A DNA stretch of 43,970 bases from 66-474 sp036759545. GTDB taxonomy: Bacteria; Pseudomonadota; Gammaproteobacteria; Xanthomonadales; Rhodanobacteraceae. The notes below the pieces were generated by a model that saw nothing but the letters and a program-made list of their open reading frames with translations, searched no databases and was not told the DNA's origin. This document shows, one piece after another, positions 22,821-29,855 of the stretch (positions are counted from its first letter, which is position 1; each line of letters starts with the position of its first letter). Location: the NCBI GenBank assembly GCA_036759545.1, contig DAIOUL010000013.1, positions 1 through 43,970 of the forward strand, read 5' to 3'. Both the position numbers and the translations under genes were made by a program.

Positions 22821-24656
22821 ATGGCAAAATTTCACTTGAAAGCTCTCGTTGTTGCTTTGAGTCTGGCCGCAGGTACGGTGGCCAGTGCTTCTCAACCGGC
22901 CGCTGTTTCGATGGCACGGCCGACCCGTCTGGCGCAAGGCGACGTCGTCGCCGGACCGCTGGCGCTGTCGCAACCGATGCACATCGTCATCGGTCTGAAG
23001 CTGCAGAACAAGGCGGAACTGGACGCCTATATTTCCAAGCCAGGATTCAAGCCGCTCACCGGGGCGCAGTTCGTGGCGCGCTATTCGCCCAGCCAGGCCC
23101 AGGCCGAGGCGGTGGTGAAATTCCTGAAGTCTTCGGGCTTCACCAACATCAAGGTCGCGCCGAACCGGATCCTGATTTCTGCCGATGCGTCGGCCGCCAA
23201 CGTGCAGCGTGCGTTCAAGACTTCCTTGGTGAGCGTCAAGACGCATGACGGCCGCGCGGCCTACGCCAACACGCAACCGGCCACGGTTCCGGCCTCGTTG
23301 CAGTCGTTCGTCAACGGCGTGGTCGGCTTGCAGAACGTGCACATCCCGCACCTGATGTACCGCGAATACCAGGGCGGCAGCACCAATGCGGTCGTGGGCC
23401 ACGATCCCGCCGATTTCCCGTCCATCTACGGAGCATCGGGCTTGCCGACCGCCGCGGGCATCAATATCGGCATCCTTGCCGAAGGCAACCTGACGCAGAC
23501 GATGAATTCGCTGAACACGTTCACCACGCAGCACGGATATCCGGCCGTGACAACGCACGTGGTCGGTACGCCCAACAGCGACACTTCCGGCACCCTGGAA
23601 TGGGAACTGGACAGCCAGACCATCGTCGGCGCGGCCGGCGGCCAGGTCGGTTCCATCACGTTCTACATGATGCCGGACCTCAGTTCGGACACGGCGGTCG
23701 CCGAAGGCATCAACCTCGCAGTTACCGACAACACCACCACCATCATCAATGGCTCGCTCGGTGTGAGCGAAATCGACGCGCAGAACGATGGCGGATTCGC
23801 CGCCACCGACGCCGTCCTGCAACAGGGAATCGCGCAGGGTCAATCCTTCTCGTTCTCGACCGGCGACGATGGCGCGAGCAAGTGCTTCCACACTGGCTTT
23901 GGAGACAACGGCCCATGCTGGCCGTCGGTTTCCCAATACGTGGTTGGAGTGGGCGGCACCACGCTGGATGCCACGACCGGCTCGGGTGCAACGTGGAATA
24001 GCGAGAAGGTCTGGTCGGGCGCCGGCGGCGAGGAGAGCACCATCGAGCCGAAGCCGAGCTGGCAGACGCTGTGGAGCGGTACGCACCGCGCCACCCCGGA
24101 TATCGCGTTCGATGCGGATCCGAATTCCGGCGCGAAGATCGTCGACGGCGGCCACACCACACAGGTGGGCGGTACCAGCCTGTCTTCGCCGATGTTCGTC
24201 GGCTTCTGGTCGCGCGTGATGGCGGGCAAGGGCAATCTCGGCTTCCCGGCCCCGCTGCTGTACCCGCTGTCCGCGTCGGATTTCCACGACATCACCGTTG
24301 GCAGCAACGGCAATGCAGCGGGACCGGGTTTCGACCTCGCCAGCGGCCGTGGCAGCGTGATCTGGAGCGCCGCATATGCGGAACTCAGCGGTGGCGGCGG
24401 CAACCAGCCACCGGATGCGAGTTTCACCTTCATCACCAAGGGGCTGACTGCGCGCTTCACCGATACGTCCACCGATCCCGATGGCACGATCGCGTCGCGC
24501 TCCTGGGACTTCGGCGACGGCACGTCGGGAACCACCAGTCCGGTCAACCACAGGTATGCGAGACGTGGAACCTACACCGTGACGTTGACCGTCACGGACA
24601 ACGATGGTGCAACCGACAGCACTTCGCAATCGGTGACGGTGAAGCGGGGCCAATAA
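22821..24656 (+). CDS. S53 (sedolisin/pseudomonalisin-type) peptidase 1 with PKD domain
   Basis: Secreted serine-carboxyl endopeptidase, a family usually active at acid pH. The 611-aa precursor has a signal peptide (1-24), an activation prodomain (about 33-185, with FLKSSGFTNI and VKTHDGRAAYANT), and the catalytic domain: Glu260 and Asp264 in LEWELDSQTI, oxyanion Asp349 in STGDDG, and Ser453 in GGTSLSSPMF. A calcium site is expected near DFHDIT and the glycine-rich segment after it. A Gly linker leads to a PKD domain (about 529-608; SRSWDFGDGTSG, HRYARRGTYTVTLTVTDN). ATG 22821 is preferred over 22806 because GGAGAG lies 9 nt before it. It is monocistronic, with its own leader and terminator. 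Pairs with peptidase 2 in sequence and architecture. Confidence 0.93.
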   Translation: MAKFHLKALVVALSLAAGTVASASQPAAVSMARPTRLAQGDVVAGPLALSQPMHIVIGLKLQNKAELDAYISKPGFKPLTGAQFVARYSPSQAQAEAVVKFLKSSGFTNIKVAPNRILISADASAANVQRAFKTSLVSVKTHDGRAAYANTQPATVPASLQSFVNGVVGLQNVHIPHLMYREYQGGSTNAVVGHDPADFPSIYGASGLPTAAGINIGILAEGNLTQTMNSLNTFTTQHGYPAVTTHVVGTPNSDTSGTLEWELDSQTIVGAAGGQVGSITFYMMPDLSSDTAVAEGINLAVTDNTTTIINGSLGVSEIDAQNDGGFAATDAVLQQGIAQGQSFSFSTGDDGASKCFHTGFGDNGPCWPSVSQYVVGVGGTTLDATTGSGATWNSEKVWSGAGGEESTIEPKPSWQTLWSGTHRATPDIAFDADPNSGAKIVDGGHTTQVGGTSLSSPMFVGFWSRVMAGKGNLGFPAPLLYPLSASDFHDITVGSNGNAAGPGFDLASGRGSVIWSAAYAELSGGGGNQPPDASFTFITKGLTARFTDTSTDPDGTIASRSWDFGDGTSGTTSPVNHRYARRGTYTVTLTVTDNDGATDSTSQSVTVKRGQ

Positions 24657-24675
24657 CCACAAACACCTCGGGGCT

Positions 24676-24867
24676 TCATGCTCCAAACACTTCGAGCGGC
24701 CGGTGCGAACCGGCCGCTTTTTTTATTGCGAACTTCTGTGTTCGCTGTTCCAAAAATGAACTTTGTAGCCAAGCCGCTTCGGCTTCGCCAGCGGAAAGGC
24801 GGCCGAATTCCTCGCGAAGCACGCTTCGAACAATCATGTAGGGATTGTCCTCAATCTCCGTCATCAT
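24676..24867 (-). pseudogene. Possible remnant small ORF opposite the S53-1 terminator
   Basis: A 63-codon minus-strand ORF that starts MMTEIEDNPYMIVRSVLRE and continues EFGRLSAGEAEAAW. The first 35 or so residues read like a helical soluble protein rather than random translation, while the rest runs through the T-rich terminator of peptidase 1. No ribosome binding site is visible. It could be the 5' remnant of a lost gene between the two peptidase genes, or chance. Confidence 0.22.
24695..24725 (+). terminator. Intrinsic terminator of S53 peptidase 1
   Basis: AGCGGCCGGT, loop GCGA, ACCGGCCGCT: a perfect 10-bp stem followed by seven more T residues. It stands 38 bp after the stop codon. Textbook form. 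Between it and 24974 the gap holds only the doubtful minus-strand ORF at 24676-24867; I see nothing else. Confidence 0.92.
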
Positions 24868-24973
24868 TCGCGCACAGACGTACGCACGCGAACTGAAAAC
24901 GGTTACACCCTTGCGCGGTGCGGGCTGTGCAGCAAGTCATGCATCGCGGTCATAACCGCATGCACTTGACTTT

Positions 24974-25231
24974 GGTGCGTCGCAGCGTGCGACACAAAAA
25001 TCCGGATGCTAGGTTGAAGAAGCTGCCGGTGTGAGGGCGCCGGTGGCGACCGCGACGCGGCGTGCGCTCGCAAAGTTTCTTCCAATTGCCGCCGCTTGCA
25101 CACAAAACACGGGACTCGGTGCCACGTCTGCCGGGCGGGGAAAGTGCATTCGCGGAAATCTTGCAGTCGTCACGCGACCGCATCGTGCGGCCGCGCTTCT
25201 TCCATGTTTCCAACCTGAGGGAGAGTTTGTG
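24974..25231 (+). promoter_or_regulatory. Conserved 5' leader of S53 peptidase 2 (leader type I)
   Basis: Carries the same blocks in the same order as the leader at 22579: GGTGCGTCGCAGCGTGCG (24974-24991), TGCTAGGTT, a GAGGGCGCCGG...CCGCGACG block, CTCGGTGCCACG, TCGCGGAAATCTTGCAGTCG at 25150 continuing to CACGCG at 25176, a GC hairpin (25173-25182 with 25186-25195) and a GAGGGAGAG ribosome binding site. TTGACT at 24966 could be part of a promoter. Spacing and the parts between the blocks differ from the first leader, so selection on the blocks is plausible. It resembles no riboswitch class I know. Confidence 0.5.
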
Positions 25232-27592
25232 ATGGCAAGGAATTTTCGTTTGAAAGCTCTCGTAGTGGCTGTGAGTCTGGCAGCGGGTGCGGCGGCGAGT
25301 GCCGCCACGGTCAGCCCGGCGGTCGCGCGGCCAACCATCCTGCGTCAAGGCGACGCCATTGCCGGACCGTTGGCGATCTCCAGCCCGATGCACATCGTGA
25401 TGGGATTGAAATTGCGCAACAAGGCGGAACTGGATGCGCTGGTTTCACAACGCGGATTCAAGCCGCTCACGAGTGCGCAATTCGCCGCGCGTTATTCGCC
25501 CACGCAGGCGCAGGCGCAGGCGGTGGCGAATTTCCTCAAACAATCGGGTTTCACCAACGTCGAAATCGCACCGAACCGTTTGCTCGTCTCCGGTGACGCA
25601 TCGGCCGGAACCGTGCAGCGTGCTTTCCAGACGTCGATGGTCAGCGTGCGCACGCACGACGGACGCATGGCTTACGCCAATTCGACCAGCGCGGTCGTGC
25701 CGGCCTCGCTGCAATCCGTCGTGAGCTCGGTGCTGGGTTTGCAGACCGTGCATATCGCGCATACCAATCACATCGTGGTGCAGCCGAACAACAGCGTGCA
25801 TCCGATGGCCGGTTCCGAGACCGGTCACAACCCGACGCAGTTCCCGGCGATTTACGGTGCCGGCAGCACGGCCAACGCTTCCACCGTTTCGGTCGGCGTG
25901 ATCACGCAGGGCAGCATGACCAATGTGCAGAGCGACTTCTCGAAGTTCCTCTCGCAGAACGGCTACGGCAGCATCCCGCTGAACATCGTCAAAGTGAACG
26001 GCGGCGGCAGCGATACCAGCGGTGACGGCGAATGGGATCTGGACACCCAGGACATCGTCGGCATCAGCGGCGGCGTGAAATCCATCTATCTCTACGACAC
26101 GCCGACGCTATCGGACGCGAACCTCACGGCTGACTTCAACAAGGCCGTCAGCGACAACGTGGTGAAAGTGATCAACGTGTCGATCGGCGGCTGCGAGACC
26201 GATGCCGAGGTCAGCGGCGCGGCGGAAGACGACAACATCTTCGAGCAGGCCGTGGCGCAGGGCCAGACGTTCTCGATCTCGACCGGCGACTCCGGTGCTG
26301 ACGAGTGCGGCGACGGCGGAATCACGCCTTCGTGGCCGGCGAACTCGCAGTACGTGGTCGCGGTCAGCGGCACCGGACTGTTCACCACCGGCACGACCTG
26401 GAACAACGAAGTGGTATGGAACGAACTGTCCAAGGGAGAAGGTGCGACCGGCGGCAGCCCCAGCAAGTACGAACCTCAGCCGAGCTGGCAGCACAACGTC
26501 GGTCAGAACACCGGCAACACGCACCGCGGCTTGGGCGACATCGCATTCGACGGCGATCCGGAATCCGGAGCGATCGTGATCGTCGACGGCAGCAACCAGC
26601 AGATCGGCGGTACCAGCCTGTCCTCGCCGCTGTTCGTCGGTGTGTGGGCACGTGCGCTCGCTACCAAGTCGTCGCTCGGATTCGCGGCTCCGCTGATCTA
26701 TTCGAACGCAGCGAGCCACTACTCGACGGATTTCCATGATGTCACTTCCGGCAACAACTCCGGCGAGACCGCGGCGACGGGCTGGGATTACCCGACCGGC
26801 TTCGGCAGCGTCAACATCGCGAACTTCGTCTCGCACGTCGCTGGCGGCGGTGGCGGCGGCAATCAGCCGCCGGTTGCAAACTTCAGCTTCACGACCAGCG
26901 GTCTGACCGCGAACTTCACCGACAGCTCCACCGACAGCGACGGCACGATCGCCTCGCACTCCTGGACGTTCGGTGACGGCGGAACCTCGACTGCGACCAA
27001 CCCGAGCCACACCTATGCGGCGGCCGGTACCTACAGCGTCACGGAGACGGTCACCGACAACGGCGGCGCACAGAACTCCAAGACCGAGCAGGTGACGGTC
27101 AGCAGCGGTGGCGGTGGCGGTTCGCAGTTGCTCGGCAATCCGGGATGGGAAACCGGCTCGGCCGCACCGTGGACCATGAGCAGCGGAACCCTGTGCGACA
27201 GTTCGTGTGGTGAATCGCCGCACAGCGGAACGTACTACGCGTACCTGGATGGTTACGGGTCGAGCCACACCGACAATGTCTCGCAGACGGTGACGATTCC
27301 TGCGGGCAAGACATCGGCCACGCTGACGTATTACCTGCACATCGACACCGCGGAGACCACCAAGACCACGGCGTACGATCACTTGTACGTGCGCGTGTAC
27401 AGCACCTCGGGCACGTTGCTGAAAACACTGGCGACGTATTCGAACCTCAACCACAACACGGGCTACACGCAACACAGCAACAGCATGTCCGCATACATCG
27501 GACAAACCGTGGTAGTGAAGTTCACGGGCACCGAGGATTCCTCGTTGCAAACCTCGTTCGTAATCGACGATACGGCGCTGAACGTGCAGTAG
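25232..27592 (+). CDS. S53 peptidase 2 with PKD and an extra C-terminal beta domain
   Basis: A 786-aa secreted serine-carboxyl peptidase, longest of the four. Signal peptide 1-25; prodomain about 33-195 (VRTHDGRMAYANS); catalytic Glu267 and Asp271 in GEWDLDTQDI, Asp353 in STGDSG and Ser462 in GGTSLSSPLF. A run of six Gly leads to a PKD domain (about 548-630; HSWTFGDGG, GTYSVTETVTDN), then a second Gly-rich linker and a C-terminal domain of about 145 residues (NPGWETGSAAPW, SGTYYAYLDGYG, SFVIDDTALNVQ). That last domain looks like a jelly-roll adhesion or carbohydrate-binding type, with a cysteine pair LCDSSCG. I cannot name its family. Monocistronic, with its own leader and terminator. Confidence 0.93.
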   Translation: MARNFRLKALVVAVSLAAGAAASAATVSPAVARPTILRQGDAIAGPLAISSPMHIVMGLKLRNKAELDALVSQRGFKPLTSAQFAARYSPTQAQAQAVANFLKQSGFTNVEIAPNRLLVSGDASAGTVQRAFQTSMVSVRTHDGRMAYANSTSAVVPASLQSVVSSVLGLQTVHIAHTNHIVVQPNNSVHPMAGSETGHNPTQFPAIYGAGSTANASTVSVGVITQGSMTNVQSDFSKFLSQNGYGSIPLNIVKVNGGGSDTSGDGEWDLDTQDIVGISGGVKSIYLYDTPTLSDANLTADFNKAVSDNVVKVINVSIGGCETDAEVSGAAEDDNIFEQAVAQGQTFSISTGDSGADECGDGGITPSWPANSQYVVAVSGTGLFTTGTTWNNEVVWNELSKGEGATGGSPSKYEPQPSWQHNVGQNTGNTHRGLGDIAFDGDPESGAIVIVDGSNQQIGGTSLSSPLFVGVWARALATKSSLGFAAPLIYSNAASHYSTDFHDVTSGNNSGETAATGWDYPTGFGSVNIANFVSHVAGGGGGGNQPPVANFSFTTSGLTANFTDSSTDSDGTIASHSWTFGDGGTSTATNPSHTYAAAGTYSVTETVTDNGGAQNSKTEQVTVSSGGGGGSQLLGNPGWETGSAAPWTMSSGTLCDSSCGESPHSGTYYAYLDGYGSSHTDNVSQTVTIPAGKTSATLTYYLHIDTAETTKTTAYDHLYVRVYSTSGTLLKTLATYSNLNHNTGYTQHSNSMSAYIGQTVVVKFTGTEDSSLQTSFVIDDTALNVQ

Positions 27593-27615
27593 TACGCACT
27601 ACGCTGGAGTATGGA

Positions 27616-27649
27616 ACGCGGCGGCGCAATGTCGCCGCGTTTGTTTTTT
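27616..27649 (+). terminator. Intrinsic terminator of S53 peptidase 2
   Basis: ACGCGGCGGC and GTCGCCGCGT pair (with one G-T pair) around GCAAT, followed by TTTGTTTTTTG. It lies 24 bp after the stop codon. Confidence 0.9.
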
Positions 27650-27666
27650 GTAATTGCAAATTTTCG

Positions 27667-27902
27667 TTGCCTCGTGAAGTTCATCTTGATAACGTCGCGT
27701 GATCGTACTCGGGGAGGGTTCGATCAGTCAGAGCGATGAAGATGCAGGCGGCTGGGACCGACTTGCTCCCTGCCAGCGCGCCCGCTTTGAACGCAGTTGT
27801 TTCGAAACGCGTTTCTCCAGATGCAGTTTGAAGTGCAGCAAGGAGCATCGTCGCAGCCAACGCGCGTCGATGCACGCTCCCTTTTGACGCAGAGGACTAC
27901 TC
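27667..27902 (+). promoter_or_regulatory. Promoter and conserved leader of S53 peptidase 3 (leader type II)
   Basis: A -35 TTGCCT (27667-27672) and a -10 TAACGT (27690-27695) lie 17 bp apart. The same spacing with TTGCCA/TACCGT precedes peptidase 4. The leader then shares CTCGGGGAGGG-TCGAT, the 19-base block GTCAGAGCGATGAAGATGC (27727-27745), GGCTNNG..GACT.GCTCCCTGCC, and further on GAAGTGCAG..CAAGGANCATCGTCGC and CGCGTCGATGCACG. GGGAG and CTCCC, and inner GTC/GAC segments, could pair to make a closed fold around the 19-base block. This copy has an extra stretch of about 50 bases in the middle. The ribosome binding site is weak (AGAGGACTACTC). Confidence 0.5.
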
Positions 27903-29540
27903 ATGTTGACGCTTCGCAAATTGCGCAAAACGGCCCTCGTGCTTGCCGTAACCGGCGCGACGGGAATCATGGGCGCGGCACTGGCCGCTTCTTCCGGCTC
28001 AACACTCGCGACCATCAGCCGCGCGACCCGGTTGGCGGGCGGCGATGCCGTCAGCGGCGCGCTGCCGCTGTCGCATCCGATCCACGTGACCCTCGCGCTG
28101 AAACTGCGCAATCCGGATCAGTTGCGCGCATTCAATGCCAAACCGCACGCACCGATGAGCCGGACGCAGCTCTCCGCCAACCATCTGCCGACGAGCGCAC
28201 AGGCGCAGGCCGTGGCGAACTTCCTGAAGAACGCCGGCTTCACCAACGTCGGCATCTCCAAGAACCGCATGCTGGTGAGCGCCGACGGCAGCGCCGCGGT
28301 CGCCGCGCGCGCATTCAACACCTCGCTGGCGCAGGTGCGCACGCACGACGGGCGCATGTCCTTCGCCAACACCAGCGACATCAGGATCCCCGTGTCGCTG
28401 CGCGACAGCGTGCAGGCGGTGCTCGGTTTGCAGGAAGTGCATCAGGCGCATATCAACGCAATACAGGCGCAGTCCGGCACCGATGCTGCGGTGGGACACA
28501 ATCCGCTCGATTTCCCAGTCATCTATGGTGCGTCGGGTTTGAATCCGGCCACCGACATGGACGTCGCGGTGTGGGGTTGGGGCAGCATGGCCCCGACTTT
28601 GAGCGACCTGACCCGTTACGAGAACGACAATGGTCTGACCCACACCAACACGCATGTGGTGTGTTCTCTGGCCAACGGTTCGGTCATTACCAATGATCCA
28701 ACCTGCCAGAACTCCGACCAGGGTTCGATCGAATGGGATCTGGACAGCCAGGACATCGTCGCGATGACCGGCGGCGTCAACAGTCTGACCTTCTACGCCG
28801 CGCCCAGCGGCAATAACGGCCAGATCACCACGTCCTTGAATGTCATCATCGATCCGCCGTCCGGCATCCCGCTGGCTTCCGTGATCAATGCTTCATTCGG
28901 CGAGTGCGAACGTTTCGAAGACAGCGGGCAGGGCGGCGACGGTTCGGCGCAGGCCGACGACGCGCTGTTCCAGATCGGACAGGCACAAGGCCAGACCTTC
29001 TCGGTCTCCACCGGCGACGCCGGCTACAACAATTGCGGCGACAAGCCTGCCAAGGATTCGGCCAGTTATCCGGCGAGTTCGCCCTACGTGATCGCGGTGG
29101 CGGGCACCACGCTCAACACCACCGGCACCAGTTACGGCAGCGAAACGGTGTGGAGGAGTTCGGGCGGCAGCGCGAGTTCTTTCGAATTGGCCCCGTCCTG
29201 GCAGGCGGCGAAGCAGCGCGGCACTTACAAGGGCTCGCGTGGCCCGGACGTGGCGTTCGACGGTGATCCCAATACCGGCGCGATTATCTATGTTTCGGCT
29301 TATGGGGGTTACGTGCAGGTCGGCGGCACCAGCCTGTCGGCACCGCTGTTCGCCGGTTCGTGGGCGCGTCTGATTTCCAACGGCGTGGTGGACCCGATGA
29401 CGCCGGCGGGGCAACAGTTGTATGCGGCGCCATACGGAAACTTCCACGACGTCAAATCGGGCAATAACGGAGGTTTCAGAGCCGTGCCGGGTTGGGATTG
29501 GGCGTCCGGCCGCGGCAGTCTGGATCTCAGCAAGTTCTGA
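27903..29540 (+). CDS. S53 peptidase 3 (no PKD domain)
   Basis: A 545-aa secreted serine-carboxyl peptidase. Signal peptide 1-29 (MLTLRKLRKTALVLAVTG start, ending ALAAS); prodomain about 35-195 with the shared FLKNAGFTNV and VRTHDGRMSFANT segments; catalytic Glu277 and Asp281 in IEWDLDSQDI, Asp372 in STGDAG and Ser477 in GGTSLSAPLF. It differs from peptidases 1 and 2 by an insertion before the Glu (two cysteines, VVCSLANGS and PTCQNS) and by the conserved FGECERFEDSGQGGDGSAQ segment. The protein ends right after the calcium-site region (FHDVKSGNNGG), with no PKD. Very close to peptidase 4. Own promoter and terminator. Confidence 0.93.
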   Translation: MLTLRKLRKTALVLAVTGATGIMGAALAASSGSTLATISRATRLAGGDAVSGALPLSHPIHVTLALKLRNPDQLRAFNAKPHAPMSRTQLSANHLPTSAQAQAVANFLKNAGFTNVGISKNRMLVSADGSAAVAARAFNTSLAQVRTHDGRMSFANTSDIRIPVSLRDSVQAVLGLQEVHQAHINAIQAQSGTDAAVGHNPLDFPVIYGASGLNPATDMDVAVWGWGSMAPTLSDLTRYENDNGLTHTNTHVVCSLANGSVITNDPTCQNSDQGSIEWDLDSQDIVAMTGGVNSLTFYAAPSGNNGQITTSLNVIIDPPSGIPLASVINASFGECERFEDSGQGGDGSAQADDALFQIGQAQGQTFSVSTGDAGYNNCGDKPAKDSASYPASSPYVIAVAGTTLNTTGTSYGSETVWRSSGGSASSFELAPSWQAAKQRGTYKGSRGPDVAFDGDPNTGAIIYVSAYGGYVQVGGTSLSAPLFAGSWARLISNGVVDPMTPAGQQLYAAPYGNFHDVKSGNNGGFRAVPGWDWASGRGSLDLSKF

Positions 29541-29564
29541 TCGATCACGCAGCACGAGTGACTA

Positions 29565-29599
29565 CGGGCCCGGTCGTCCGACCGGGCTCGTTTTTTTTT
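29565..29599 (+). terminator. Intrinsic terminator of S53 peptidase 3
   Basis: GCCCGGT and ACCGGGC form the core of a stem of about 10 bp (29565-29590, with one G-T pair), followed by nine T residues. It lies 24 bp after the stop codon. Confidence 0.92.
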
Positions 29600-29663
29600 G
29601 ACGTTTGCAGCAGGACTCCCGCGGTCGACATACGCGCGCGCACGTGCGCAGCGCCAATTCCGA

Positions 29664-29855
29664 TTGCCATCCGGTCATGCGCTTGCTACCGTCGCTCGAT
29701 CGCATTCGGGGAGGGGTCGATTCTGTCAGAGCGATGAAGATGCGGGTGGCTCCGGGCTGACTCGCTCCCTGCCGGTGCGCCTGTGAAGTGCAGTGCAAGG
29801 AACATCGTCGCGGCTCGCGCGTCGATGCACGTTCATTCAACGATGAGGGACTACC
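29664..29855 (+). promoter_or_regulatory. Promoter and conserved leader of S53 peptidase 4 (leader type II)
   Basis: -35 TTGCCA (29664-29669), 17-bp spacer, -10 TACCGT (29687-29692) with an upstream TGC. The leader repeats the blocks of the peptidase 3 leader: TTCGGGGAGGGGTCGAT, GTCAGAGCGATGAAGATGC (29725-29743), GGTGGCT..G..TGACTCGCTCCCTGCC, GAAGTGCAGTGCAAGGAACATCGTCGC and CGCGCGTCGATGCACG. GTCA and TGAC flank the segment after the 19-base block and can pair, as can GGGAG and CTCCC. It is about 50 bases shorter than its partner. GAGGGACTACC precedes the ATG. Confidence 0.5.
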
